Of a stretch of 64,000 bases of DNA, positions 9,300-18,989 are shown piece after piece; position 1 is the first letter of the stretch; every line of letters begins with the position of its first letter. The stretch is from contig CAJYAD010000007.1 of assembly GCA_913064775.1 (NCBI GenBank), positions 62,001 through 126,000 of the forward strand, in the 5' to 3' direction. Source of the DNA: an uncultured Albidovulum sp. GTDB taxonomy: Bacteria > Pseudomonadota > Alphaproteobacteria > Rhodobacterales > Rhodobacteraceae. Below the pieces are notes generated by a model, which ran no database searches, was not told where the DNA came from, and worked only from the letters and a program-made list of their open reading frames with translations. The translations under genes were made by a program, and so were the position numbers.

Positions 9300-10076
9300 A
9301 TGGTGCCGATCCCCGCGCCTGAGGTGATGGCCTGGCTGAGCGCCGCGTTCTGGCCCTTTCTGCGCATGACCGGGGTTTTCCTGACCGCCCCGATCCTGGG
9401 GTCGCGCAGCGTGCCGGTGTTGCAGCGGGTGCTGATGTCGGCGCTGTTCGCCGGCTGTCTGGGCGCCTGGGACGGGCCCTGGCCGCCGCTGCCCGAGGGC
9501 ATCGTGGCGATCGTCTACGCCGGGATCTTGCAGATTTCCTTCGGCGCCGGGCTGGGGCTGGTCGGGCGGGTGATCGTGTCGACCATCGGCGCGGCGGGAG
9601 AGATCGCGGGCGCGGCGATCGGGTCGAACTTTGCCCGCACCTCGGGGCTGGATCAGTCGAGCGAGCCTCCGGTGCTTTACAACATCCTCAACATGACCGG
9701 GATGCTGGTCTATCTGGGTGCTGGCGGCATGTTCTGGACGCTGCTGGCGGTGTCGCGCTCGTTCCACACCAGCCCTGCCGGGGTGCCGACGCAGCTGTCC
9801 CTGCAGCAGCTGGCCGATTATATCGGCGTGGTGCTGGAATCGGGCACGATCCTGGCCTTGCCGGCGCTGGCCGCGGCCTTCGCGTTGAATGTCTCGATCG
9901 GGCTGGCGAATGCGCTGTCGCCCAACCTCAACATCTTCTCGGTCGGCTTTCCGATCCTGTTTCTGGGCGGCATCTGGGTGATCGGCTCTTCGATCTTCTT
10001 CATCGAGCCGACGGTGGCCAACCTGATGCTGGAGGGCGCGCATCAGCTGGCCGGCCTGATCGGCGATGGGGGCTGA
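9300..10076 (+). CDS. fliR: Flagellar export gate protein FliR
   Basis: FliR family hydrophobic profile, position between fliQ-like and flhB. Confidence 0.9.
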   Translation: MVPIPAPEVMAWLSAAFWPFLRMTGVFLTAPILGSRSVPVLQRVLMSALFAGCLGAWDGPWPPLPEGIVAIVYAGILQISFGAGLGLVGRVIVSTIGAAGEIAGAAIGSNFARTSGLDQSSEPPVLYNILNMTGMLVYLGAGGMFWTLLAVSRSFHTSPAGVPTQLSLQQLADYIGVVLESGTILALPALAAAFALNVSIGLANALSPNLNIFSVGFPILFLGGIWVIGSSIFFIEPTVANLMLEGAHQLAGLIGDGG

Positions 10077-10077
10077 G

Positions 10078-11238
10078 ATGGCCGAAGATTCGGACGCCGA
10101 GAAGAAACACGACCCAACCCGAGAGCGCCTGAAGAAAGCGCGCGAGGAAGGCCAGATCCGGCGCTCGAACGACCTGCCGAAGGCGGCGATGACGCTGGGG
10201 CTGGTGCTGGTGGTCTTTGTCAGCGGCGGGGTGCTGTCGGGGCTGGCCTCGGATTGGCTGGCCACCAGCCTGTCCGCCGCAGGGGCGATGAACCTTGGGC
10301 TGGTCTACGGGCTAGATCTGGAATTCATGGCGGTGCTGAGTGTGTTCTTGCTGGCGACCGGGGCCTTGGCCTTCGCGGCGGGGATGGGGTCTGGCGGGTG
10401 GATGATGTCCTTCATGCTGCTCATGCCGAAGCTGGAGCGTGTCGACCCGGCGAAATCCTGGGGCCAGGTCTTTTCGGTCTCGAACCTGATCGAGGTGGGC
10501 AAGTCGGCGCTGAAGATCATCGTGATCGGCAGCGCTGGATGGAGCGCCTATGCCGGGCAGAAGCTTGACATGCTGGCGCTGGCCGGTGGCCACGACGTGT
10601 CGCTGGCCACGCTGGGGGGGCCTGCGCTGCATGTGATCCTGGGGGCGGCGGGTGGTGCGCTGGTGCTGGCGGTCGCGGATGTGGGCGTGCAGGCCTGGCT
10701 GAACCGCCGGTCGCTGAAGATGACCGACAAGGAGGTCCGCGACGAGACCAAGCAATCCGAGGGCGACCCCCATGTCCGCGCCCGGCGCCGCTCGCTGATG
10801 CGCCGTGCCGCGCGTGCCCGTCAGGTGCAGCAGGTCAAGTCCGCGACCATGGTGATCACCAACCCCACCCATTTCGCCGTGGCGGTGCGCTACCGGCGCC
10901 GCAAGGACGGTGTGCCGCTGGTGGTGGCCAAGGGAGTGGATCTGACCGCCGCGCCGATCCTGGAACAGGCGCGCATCCACGGCGTGCCGCTGGTCGAGGC
11001 CCCCGTGCTGGCGCGCGCCCTGCACCGCCAGGTCGAGGTCGGGAAACCGATCCCGCATCATCTTTACCGCGCGGTGGCCGAGGTGCTGGCCTATGTCTGG
11101 CGGCTGGATGCCTGGCGCGCCGAGGGCGGCGAGAAACCGGCCCGCCCGCGGGTGGAAGGCCCGCTGGATCCGCCGGACGCGCCCGCCGCAGAGGCTGAGG
11201 CCGAGGCTGCGGCGGGGGACGAGGCGCCGGCTGCGTGA
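10078..11238 (+). CDS. flhB: Flagellar export switch protein FlhB
   Basis: N-terminal DAEKKHDPTRERLKKAREEGQIRRSNDL; autocleavage NPTH (VITNPTHFAVAVRY). Confidence 0.96.
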   Translation: MAEDSDAEKKHDPTRERLKKAREEGQIRRSNDLPKAAMTLGLVLVVFVSGGVLSGLASDWLATSLSAAGAMNLGLVYGLDLEFMAVLSVFLLATGALAFAAGMGSGGWMMSFMLLMPKLERVDPAKSWGQVFSVSNLIEVGKSALKIIVIGSAGWSAYAGQKLDMLALAGGHDVSLATLGGPALHVILGAAGGALVLAVADVGVQAWLNRRSLKMTDKEVRDETKQSEGDPHVRARRRSLMRRAARARQVQQVKSATMVITNPTHFAVAVRYRRRKDGVPLVVAKGVDLTAAPILEQARIHGVPLVEAPVLARALHRQVEVGKPIPHHLYRAVAEVLAYVWRLDAWRAEGGEKPARPRVEGPLDPPDAPAAEAEAEAAAGDEAPAA

Positions 11239-11624
11239 TCCTCGGCCCGCTCGGCCAGTCTGTCGGCCGCCGCCCGGGCCGCATCGGCGGCCTTTTGCAG
11301 CGCCTTGTGCTTTTCGGTCGCCAGCGCGAGGCTGTCGAGCGCCTGTTTCTGCGCGTATTCTCCCACGCGGATCTGCGCCTCATTCGCATGGCGGGCCCGC
11401 ACGCCCATCTCGATGAACTGGCCGTAGGATTTCAGCTCCAGCCCCGAGGTGATCCCCTCTTCCACCAGCCGCCGCCCGAGATCGGTCATATAGGCCGACA
11501 GCGTCGCCGATTGCCCGCCCAGCGCCGCCAGCCGCTTCGCCGCGTCGGCGGCCATCTGTTCGGCCCGGATCTTGTCACGGTTCGACAGGATGGTCAGCAC
11601 CCGCAGGGTCTTGCGCGACAGCAT
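11091..11624 (-). CDS. fliJ: FliJ-like flagellar export chaperone
   Basis: Coiled-coil protein directly after fliI, start overlaps fliI stop; Ala/Ser-rich C-terminus. Confidence 0.6.
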   Translation of the reverse strand: MLSRKTLRVLTILSNRDKIRAEQMAADAAKRLAALGGQSATLSAYMTDLGRRLVEEGITSGLELKSYGQFIEMGVRARHANEAQIRVGEYAQKQALDSLALATEKHKALQKAADAARAAADRLAERAEDHAAGASSPAAASASASAAGASGGSSGPSTRGRAGFSPPSARQASSRQT

Positions 11625-12958
11625 CAGCCCAGCACCTTCTGCAACAGCGCCCGGGCGTCGGCGAGGGGGATGTTCTCTTCCGCGGATTGCCGCAGGAAGG
11701 CCTCCATCCCCGGGGCGCGGGCCAGCGCGTCGTCCAGCACGGTGTCGCGGCCCGGGGCATAGGCGCCGATATCGACCAGCTCGCGCTTTTCCTGCAGCCG
11801 CGACCATAGAAAGCGAAACCGCATCGCCCAGGCCTTGTGCTCGGCATCGATCAGCGAAGGCATCGGTCGCGACAGCGACATCGACACGTCGATCGGCGGG
11901 TAGACGCCGGCCTCGCTCATCCGGCGCGACAGCACGACATGGCCGTCCAGAACCGAGCGCGCGGTGTCGGCCACCGGATCGGCGACATGGTCGTCGCCCT
12001 CGACCAGCACGGTGTAGACGCCGGTGATCGAGCCTTCGCCCTTGCGCCCCATCCCGGCGCGTTCGACATAGCCCGCAAGCCGCGCGAAGACCGAGGGCGG
12101 ATAGCCCCGCGTCGCCGCCGGTTCGCCCACCGACAGGCCGATCTCGCGCCCCGCCATCGCCAGACGGGTCAGGGAATCGACCAGCAGCAGCACGTTGCGG
12201 CCCTCGGCCCGGAAGGCCTCGGCGATGGCGGCGGCGCGTTCGGCGCCCAGCACCCGCGCAAGGGGGGGCGTGTCGGCGGCGCTGACCACCACGACCGAAC
12301 GCGACAGCGCCTCGCCCAGATGGTCGTCGATGAATTCGCGCACCTCGCGGCCGCGCTCGCCGATCATCGCGACGACGCAGCAATCGACCTTGGCGTGGCG
12401 CGCGATCATGCCCAGAAGGGTGCTTTTGCCGACGCCGCTGCCGGCGAAAAGGCCGGTGCGCATCCCCAGCCCCAGCGTCGCCAGCCCGTTGATCGCCCGC
12501 ACGCCCACATCCAGCGGCTGGGTCAGGCGCTGGCGGTGCATCGGGTTGATCGACACGCCCTCCAGCGGCCAAAGCTGCCCCGGCGCCGGTGGCGGCCGGT
12601 CGTCGAGCGGCACGCCATAGGCATCGATCACGCGCCCCAGCAGCGCCGGCCCCACCGCGACCGACACGCCGCCGGGCACCGCGCTGACCCGGTCGCCGCG
12701 TTGCAGGCCCTTCAGGCTGCGGTCGGCCATCAGCAGGGTCAGGCGTTCGCGAAAGCCCACCACCTCGGCGTCGATTTCCCCCGTTCGGGTGGCGATGCGG
12801 CAACGAGATCCGATTGGCACGCCAAGGCCGCTGGCCGCGATCACCTCGCCCTCGGTGCCCAGCACGGCGCCGCAGCGCGCAACCGGTGACAGGGCGGGCA
12901 GGTGGCCTTGCAGCCAGTCCTGCGCGGCGCGGGTGATTTCGGGCGGGGCGTCAGACAT
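11624..12958 (-). CDS. fliI: Flagellum-specific ATPase FliI
   Basis: Walker A GLFAGSGVGKSTLLG; IGERGREVREF; LLLVDSLTRLAMAGREIGLSVGEPAATRGYPPSVFA. Confidence 0.97.
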   Translation of the reverse strand: MSDAPPEITRAAQDWLQGHLPALSPVARCGAVLGTEGEVIAASGLGVPIGSRCRIATRTGEIDAEVVGFRERLTLLMADRSLKGLQRGDRVSAVPGGVSVAVGPALLGRVIDAYGVPLDDRPPPAPGQLWPLEGVSINPMHRQRLTQPLDVGVRAINGLATLGLGMRTGLFAGSGVGKSTLLGMIARHAKVDCCVVAMIGERGREVREFIDDHLGEALSRSVVVVSAADTPPLARVLGAERAAAIAEAFRAEGRNVLLLVDSLTRLAMAGREIGLSVGEPAATRGYPPSVFARLAGYVERAGMGRKGEGSITGVYTVLVEGDDHVADPVADTARSVLDGHVVLSRRMSEAGVYPPIDVSMSLSRPMPSLIDAEHKAWAMRFRFLWSRLQEKRELVDIGAYAPGRDTVLDDALARAPGMEAFLRQSAEENIPLADARALLQKVLG

Positions 12959-13604
12959 CGGTAGGCAGCGCGCGCAGGCTCTGCTCCATCCGCTCGACCG
13001 AGGCGTCCCAGCGGTTCAGCACGGTGCCGCCCTCGGATTCGAGCAGCTCTACGACGAAGCCGCCGGGTTTCATCGCGTCGTCGGGCTGGGGCCGCACGGC
13101 GTCGGGCAGGGCGGTGGCGATCTGGTCCAGCGTCTGCGGCGCAGCGCGGGCGATCAGCGGCAGCGCGCCGGGTGCGGCCTCGGCCCGGGCCTCGGCCAGA
13201 ACGCGCTGCAACAGCGCCTCGCGGTCGAAGGGACGCGGCGCGCCGATCAGGGTTTCGGCCAGCACCTTGCCTAGCTCGATCGCGGCGCGGGCCATGGCCT
13301 GCTGACAGGCGGCGTGTTCGGATTCCAGCCGGGCCTGCAGGGCCTCCAGCTGCGCGACGGCGGGGCCGATCGCGTCGGTGATCGCCGCCAGCGCCTCTTC
13401 GCGGCCCTGGCGCAGGCCCTCGGCATGGCCGGCGTCCCGGGCCTCTTGGCGCAGGCGCGCGCGCGCGTCGGCCTCGGCGGCTTCGGCGGCCTCGGCGTCG
13501 GCGCGGGCCGCGTGCTCTTGGCTGGCGCGAAGCTCCTCGGGGTCCGGGGTGTCGGCGTCGAGGGCCGGATCGGGCAGCGGCGGGGGGCGGAACGGATGGG
13601 TCAT
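12951..13604 (-). CDS. fliH: FliH-like export ATPase regulator
   Basis: Ala/Glu-rich coiled coil, upstream of and overlapping fliI; start ATG at 13604. Confidence 0.7.
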   Translation of the reverse strand: MTHPFRPPPLPDPALDADTPDPEELRASQEHAARADAEAAEAAEADARARLRQEARDAGHAEGLRQGREEALAAITDAIGPAVAQLEALQARLESEHAACQQAMARAAIELGKVLAETLIGAPRPFDREALLQRVLAEARAEAAPGALPLIARAAPQTLDQIATALPDAVRPQPDDAMKPGGFVVELLESEGGTVLNRWDASVERMEQSLRALPTDV

Positions 13605-13885
13605 GCGCGTCTCGACAGGGTGGCCAGGAACCAGGGGATTCGGCTGATCGCGAAGACGAGAACCTCCATCGCCGCCGCGATCACCCCGCCCGTGGCGATG
13701 GCGATCGCGACCAGTTTCAGCGCGAAGCCGCCCAGCACCAGTGACCACAGCGCCGCCGGCATGTGCAGCGCGCCCCAGGCCGCCGCCACCGACATGCCCG
13801 CAAGGAAAGGCCGCACCGGGCGCCGCCGCGAGCCCTGTGCAGAGGCGTCCTTGCCGCTGGTCTTTCTGGCGGTCTTGTCAGCCAT
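13601..13885 (-). CDS. Small membrane protein of unknown function in flagellar operon (94 aa)
   Basis: Overlaps motB 3' end and fliH start; basic N-terminus and hydrophobic TM segments. Confidence 0.7.
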   Translation of the reverse strand: MADKTARKTSGKDASAQGSRRRPVRPFLAGMSVAAAWGALHMPAALWSLVLGGFALKLVAIAIATGGVIAAAMEVLVFAISRIPWFLATLSRRA

Positions 13886-14837
13886 GGTTTGCCGTTTCCG
13901 CGTGGCTCTGCCCGGCCTGTTGCGCCGGGTCCGGCGTGCCTGCCTGCGGCGCCACCGTCTCGGGCGTCTTTGCCTGCTTGGGTTTCGGGGCCGAAATCAC
14001 CACCGACACGCGGCGGTTCTGTTGCCGGCCCTGGACGGTGCCATTGCTTGCGATCGGATGGTATTTCGAGAAGCCCTCGGCGCTGAGCGCCTCACCCGGC
14101 ACGTTTTGCGACCGAAACAGCATCACCACGCTGAGCGCGCGGGCCGTCGACAATTGCCAGTTCGACGGGAATTGCCTGGTGTGGATCGGCTGGTTGTCGG
14201 TATAGCCGTGGATCGAGATCCGATAACCCGCCGGGATCGTGCTAAGCGTTTTCGCCAGCGGCGTCAGGATCTTGGAGGCGCCCGAGGTCAGGGTCGCGTC
14301 GCCATTGGCGAACAGGATCTTGGCGTTGAGGCGGATCTTGATCGACAGCGGGGTGGAGGTGACCGAGATCGTCTTGGCCTCGATCTGCGGCTTCAGCAGC
14401 GCCTGCAGCTTGAGGCTGAGCCTTGAGATCGCCTGGACCTTGGGCTGAAGATCCTTCTGCAGCTTCGCGTCAAGGCGCTGGGGGGCCGGGGGCTTGGCGT
14501 CCATCAGGTGGCGCAGGGCTTCGGGCAGCCGCAGCGTCATCGGCGCCGCCGGGGCCTCTAGCGGCAGCGGCACGGGCGTGGGCAGGTTGTGCATCGGCCC
14601 ATGGGACGAGGCCGGCTTGCTGACCAGCGCCGGCGGCGTGCCCGAGAAGGCCAGCATCATGCTGGCCGCCATCTGCTTCATCTTCGACGTGTTCTGCGCC
14701 GAGGTCGCGTAGAGCACGATGAAAAGCGCCAGCAGCAAGGTCAGAAGGTCCGCGTAGGACACCATCCAGCGTTCGTGGTTGGGCTTGTGGCCCTCGTCGC
14801 GGCGTGCGCGGCGGAACTGATCGCCCCCGGAACTCAT
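13878..14837 (-). CDS. motB: Flagellar motor protein MotB (OmpA-like C-terminus)
   Basis: WMVSYADLLTLLLALFIVLYATS plug/TM region; OmpA-like ISIHGYTDNQP...NWQLSTARALSV. Confidence 0.94.
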   Translation of the reverse strand: MSSGGDQFRRARRDEGHKPNHERWMVSYADLLTLLLALFIVLYATSAQNTSKMKQMAASMMLAFSGTPPALVSKPASSHGPMHNLPTPVPLPLEAPAAPMTLRLPEALRHLMDAKPPAPQRLDAKLQKDLQPKVQAISRLSLKLQALLKPQIEAKTISVTSTPLSIKIRLNAKILFANGDATLTSGASKILTPLAKTLSTIPAGYRISIHGYTDNQPIHTRQFPSNWQLSTARALSVVMLFRSQNVPGEALSAEGFSKYHPIASNGTVQGRQQNRRVSVVISAPKPKQAKTPETVAPQAGTPDPAQQAGQSHAETANHG

Positions 14838-15646
14838 CAGGCTGCCTCTTTTTCTGCGGGGCTTTCGCCGGCCGCGTCCGCATTGTGGTCAAGCCCGGCG
14901 CGGCGGCGGGATTCCAGCATGTTTTCAAGACGTTCGCGCAGACGAATCGGGTTGGCATTGCCTTTCGACAGCTGCAACAGCCCTTCGGTCGCGATCTCGC
15001 GGTAGGTGGTGCGGCCGCCGGCGATCGCCTTCAGCCGGTTGCCCAGCGGGAAGAACACCAGATTGGCCGCGCCGACGCCGTAGATCGTGGCCACGAAGGC
15101 GGTGGCGATGCCGCCGCCCAGCTCACTGGGATGGTCGAGGCGCAGCATGACGTGGATCAGGCCCAGCACCGCGCCCAGGATGCCCACCGTCGGGGCATAG
15201 CCGCCAGCGGCCTCCCAGACATTGGCGCCTTCGGTGTTTTCGCGGTCCTCGATATCGCCCAGCTTGTACAGCACGTCGCGCACGTCGTCATGGCTTTGGC
15301 CGGCGACGATCTGCTCCAGCCCGATCTTCAGGAACTGGTCGCTGGTCTCCTCGGCCGCGTCCTCGAGCGCCAGCGCGCTGGAATTACGCATCAACGTGGA
15401 CCAGTCGTACATGTCCTGGATCAGCTGCACCGAATCCCTGGGGGGCGGGCGCAGCAGCCAGGACGACTGCTTGAACGCATTGACGATCGCGCGCCATTCG
15501 GCGTGGACCAGAAGCGCCGCGAAGGTGCCACCGAAGACGATGCAGGCGGCGTTCAGCTTGACCAGCGACATTAGCGGGTCACCCTCGAGCTGGCTGGTGA
15601 GAAGGATCGTGGAGATCCCGAGGATGATGCCCAGAATGGCGCTCAT
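14837..15646 (-). CDS. motA: Flagellar motor stator protein MotA
   Basis: GDPLMSLVKLNAACIVFGGTFAALLV; VWEAAGGYAPTVGILGAVLGLIHVM. Confidence 0.95.
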   Translation of the reverse strand: MSAILGIILGISTILLTSQLEGDPLMSLVKLNAACIVFGGTFAALLVHAEWRAIVNAFKQSSWLLRPPPRDSVQLIQDMYDWSTLMRNSSALALEDAAEETSDQFLKIGLEQIVAGQSHDDVRDVLYKLGDIEDRENTEGANVWEAAGGYAPTVGILGAVLGLIHVMLRLDHPSELGGGIATAFVATIYGVGAANLVFFPLGNRLKAIAGGRTTYREIATEGLLQLSKGNANPIRLRERLENMLESRRRAGLDHNADAAGESPAEKEAA

Positions 15647-16272
15647 GGGTAATGTTTCCCTGTATTTTCAATTTCCGAATGCGGACGTGGCAGTCTGCGG
15701 CCAAGCCCCTCGGCCAGGCAGGCGAGCGCGCGTTCGCGGTAGCGCAGCGCCTGAACCTCGCTGACGCCCATGATCCGGGCGACATCCTTGTTGCGCAGCT
15801 CTTCGAGGTAGAAGAGCGAGATCGCCGTGCGTTCCAGATAGGGCAGGCGGTCGATTTCGTCGGCCAGCGCCGCGACGTCCTGGCACTGGATGATCAGGTC
15901 CAGCGCGTCCGGGGGGGCGGTATCGTCGGCCTCGGCCAGAAAGCTTTCCTCGCGGCGCTTGATAGAGCCGGCGCGGCGCGAGATGTCGATCATCGCGCCC
16001 AGCACGCGGGGCTTGATGAACAGCCCGAAAGGCACGCCGCGGCCGGGGTCGTAGCGGTCGCGCAGTTCCAGCGCGGTCAGGACGCCGTGCTGGACCATGT
16101 CCTCGACCTCGGTCCAGGGCATGCGGGCGTGCAGCCGCCAGGCCGTGCGGGTGATCCAGGTGCCGGCCTCTACCAGCACCTGCTGGGGGTCCGGAACGGC
16201 AAGACCGCCGGCGGTGTCGGCGGTGCCCGTGTCGGGTGTGTTGTCGGGTGTGCTGTCGGGAAAAAGCGTCAT
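15643..16272 (-). CDS. fliA: RNA polymerase sigma-28 factor FliA family
   Basis: Sigma-70 family regions (MIDISRRAGSIKRREE; LPYLERTAISLFYLEELRNKDVARIMGVSEVQALRYRERAL); within flagellar operon. Confidence 0.88.
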   Translation of the reverse strand: MTLFPDSTPDNTPDTGTADTAGGLAVPDPQQVLVEAGTWITRTAWRLHARMPWTEVEDMVQHGVLTALELRDRYDPGRGVPFGLFIKPRVLGAMIDISRRAGSIKRREESFLAEADDTAPPDALDLIIQCQDVAALADEIDRLPYLERTAISLFYLEELRNKDVARIMGVSEVQALRYRERALACLAEGLGRRLPRPHSEIENTGKHYP

Positions 16273-18383
16273 CTCGCGGCCCCGTCAGGTGGTCGGATGA
16301 CGCCCAGTACCGAGGTCGGCTGGGTATCGGGGATCTCTTCCAGCGCGATCACCGGAAGGATGCCGCTGATCGCGCGGGCGATCGGGCGGCGGCAGGCGCC
16401 GGGCACGGCCAGCACCGGCTTGGCGCCCTGGCGCGCGGCCAGTTCCTTGCCCGAGGTGGAGGCGGCGCGCAGCATGCGCAGCATGTTCGGCTCGGTGATC
16501 GCGCCGGGGTCGTTGGCGCGGGCGGTGTCGACCGCCTTGATCACCAGCGCCTCGAATTCAGGTTCCAGCGCAAGGACTTGCAGGGTCTGGCCGTCCGACA
16601 GATAGGCCGCGATGATCAGCCGCGAGATCCGCTGGCGCACCGCCGCCAGCAGCAGTTCGGGATCGCGTGAGGCGGCGTCGGGCGCGTCGGTCATCGCCTC
16701 GGCGATGCGTTCGAAATCGCGGATCGGCACCATTTCCGACACCAGCCCCGCCAGCACCTGGCGCACCATGCCCATCTGATAGCGGGTGCGCAGATCCTCA
16801 ATCAGCTTGGGGTGGCTCTGGGCATGCAGCGCGACGATTTCCTCGACCTCGGCGCGGCCCAGCATTTCCCAGGCGTGGCGGTGCAGCAGGGATTCCAGAT
16901 GGGTGGCGATCACGCTGGCGGGGTCGACGACGGTGTAGCCGGCGGTCTCGGCATCGGCGACCGTCGCCGGGGCGATCCATTTGGCATCGGTGCCGAAGAC
17001 GGGTTCCTTGGTGGGGCGGCCGCCTTCGATCTTCTCGATCACGTTGTCGGTCTCGATCGCCAGCATCTGCTCGGGGAAGACCTCGCCACGGCCGATCACC
17101 CCGCCGCGGATCAGGAAGCGGTATTCCTGCGGCCGGATCTTTTCGGAATCGCGCACATGGATGTTGGGCAGAACGAAGCCGACCTGCTTGCTGAACCGCG
17201 TGCGGATCGCCGTCAGCCGGTTCATCAGGTTGGGCCGGCCCGGTGGCTGCGGCCCGATCAGCGGCACCAGCGCAAAGCCGATGTCGAGGCCGAAGGGATC
17301 GATGCTCTGGATCTGCGACAGGTCCATCGCGGCGGGCTTTGCGTCGGCGGTGGGCTGGGCCGGGGCCTGGGCTGCCTGCTCGGCCTCGCGCCGCTTGCGG
17401 CGGGTGCCGCGCAGGCCGATGAAGCCAAGCAGCGCGCCGAAGCCCAGAAAGGGCAGATGCGCCATGCCGGGGATCAGCCCCAGCACGATCAGAAGGCCGC
17501 CCGCGACCTGCATCGCCTCGGGGTGGCGGGCGATCTGGCCGACGATCTGGTTCGAGATATTCTCGCCATTCGTCACCCGGGTGACGATCAGCCCCGCCGC
17601 GATCGAGATCGTCAGCGACGGGATCTGCGCCGCCACCCCGTCGCCGATGGTCAGAAGCGTGTAGGTCCGCGCCGCCACATCCAGCGGCAGCCCGTGCTGC
17701 AGCATGCCCACCAGCAGCCCGCCGATCAGGTTCACCGCCAGGATCACCATCGCCGCGACGACATCGCCGCGCACGAATTTCGACGCCCCGTCCATGGCGC
17801 CGAAGAAATCGGCCTCGGAGCGCAGCTGGCCACGGCGTTCTTCGGCCTGTTTCGCGGACAGGGTGCCGGCGTTCACATCGGCGTCGATCGCCATTTGCCG
17901 GCCGGGCAGTGAATCCAGCATGAAGCGGGCCGAGACTTCGGCCACCCGGCTGGAGCCCTTGGTGATGACCACGAAATTGATGATGATCAGGATCGCGAAG
18001 ATGATGATCCCGATCACATAATCGCCGCCGACGACGAAGCGCCCGAAGCTTTCCACCACCGACCCGGCCGCCCCCGGCCCGGTATAGCCGTGCAGCAAGA
18101 TCGCCCGCGAGGTGGCCACGTTCAGCGCTAGCCGCATCAGCGTGGTGGCCAGCAGGATCGACGGGAAAGACAGCAGTTCCGACGCCTCGGTGACGTAGAT
18201 CGCCGCCACCAGGATCACCAGCCCGGCTGAGATGTTCACCGCGAACATCAGCGAGATCGCCAGCGGCGACAGCGGCACGATCAGCATCGTCAGCACCGCG
18301 CCCACGATGGCCGGACCGGCCAGCCGCGCGGTCAGTGAGGGCGGCGGAACCGCCAGCCCGGGTTTAGCGGCTGTCGCTGACAT
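16269..18383 (-). CDS. flhA: Flagellar biosynthesis protein FlhA
   Basis: 704 aa; PSILLATTLMRLALNVATSRAIL, DSLPGRQMAIDADVNAGTLSAKQAEERR. Confidence 0.97.
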   Translation of the reverse strand: MSATAAKPGLAVPPPSLTARLAGPAIVGAVLTMLIVPLSPLAISLMFAVNISAGLVILVAAIYVTEASELLSFPSILLATTLMRLALNVATSRAILLHGYTGPGAAGSVVESFGRFVVGGDYVIGIIIFAILIIINFVVITKGSSRVAEVSARFMLDSLPGRQMAIDADVNAGTLSAKQAEERRGQLRSEADFFGAMDGASKFVRGDVVAAMVILAVNLIGGLLVGMLQHGLPLDVAARTYTLLTIGDGVAAQIPSLTISIAAGLIVTRVTNGENISNQIVGQIARHPEAMQVAGGLLIVLGLIPGMAHLPFLGFGALLGFIGLRGTRRKRREAEQAAQAPAQPTADAKPAAMDLSQIQSIDPFGLDIGFALVPLIGPQPPGRPNLMNRLTAIRTRFSKQVGFVLPNIHVRDSEKIRPQEYRFLIRGGVIGRGEVFPEQMLAIETDNVIEKIEGGRPTKEPVFGTDAKWIAPATVADAETAGYTVVDPASVIATHLESLLHRHAWEMLGRAEVEEIVALHAQSHPKLIEDLRTRYQMGMVRQVLAGLVSEMVPIRDFERIAEAMTDAPDAASRDPELLLAAVRQRISRLIIAAYLSDGQTLQVLALEPEFEALVIKAVDTARANDPGAITEPNMLRMLRAASTSGKELAARQGAKPVLAVPGACRRPIARAISGILPVIALEEIPDTQPTSVLGVIRPPDGAAR

Positions 18384-18642
18384 GAACCAGCTCGGGGAGC
18401 GCGCGGAAGATATGGGCGGTGTAATCCCCGGCGCTGCGCAGCATCAGGCCGCCGCCAAGCAGCACCAGGATCACCAGACCCGCCACCTTGGGCACGAAGC
18501 CAAGCGCGGCCTCGCGGATCTGGGTGGTGGTTTGCAAGATGGCACCGGCGACACCCAGCAAAAGGCAGACCGCCAGCGCCGGGCCGGCAAGTGCCAGGAA
18601 CATCCATACGGCGCCCGAGGTGTACCAGTCGGGCAGCGTCAT
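18364..18642 (-). CDS. fliQ: Flagellar biosynthesis protein FliQ (canonical)
   Basis: GVAGAILQTTTQIREAALGFVPKVAGLVI matches FliQ core; overlaps flhA. Confidence 0.93.
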   Translation of the reverse strand: MTLPDWYTSGAVWMFLALAGPALAVCLLLGVAGAILQTTTQIREAALGFVPKVAGLVILVLLGGGLMLRSAGDYTAHIFRALPELVHVSDSR

Positions 18643-18989
18643 GAGACATCTTCCGGGTCGTCCGGGCCGACGATCTCGGTGACGCGGATGCCGTATTTGT
18701 TGCCCTCGGTCGCGACCACCTCGCCGCGGGCGATCAGGCTGCCGTTGGCGCGGATGTCGATCGGGTCGCCGACCGCGCGGTCCAGCGGGATCACGGTGCC
18801 CTGACGGGTCTGGCGCAGGTCCTTGATCGACATGCTGACGCGGCCAAGCTCAACCGTCATCGTCACCTTCACGGCGTCGATCGAAGAGTTCTTGATCGCC
18901 CGTATCGTCTTTGACATCTCGGCCGGCGGCACCAGCGGCTCGACTTCGACATCGATGGGCGCGGCGGGGCTATTGCTCTTGCTGGTCAT
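18639..18989 (-). CDS. fliN: Flagellar motor switch protein FliN
   Basis: SpoA domain: VTMTVELGRVSMSIKDLRQ...GSVIPLDR-like; GEVVATEGNKYGIRVTEIV. Confidence 0.93.
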   Translation of the reverse strand: MTSKSNSPAAPIDVEVEPLVPPAEMSKTIRAIKNSSIDAVKVTMTVELGRVSMSIKDLRQTRQGTVIPLDRAVGDPIDIRANGSLIARGEVVATEGNKYGIRVTEIVGPDDPEDVS

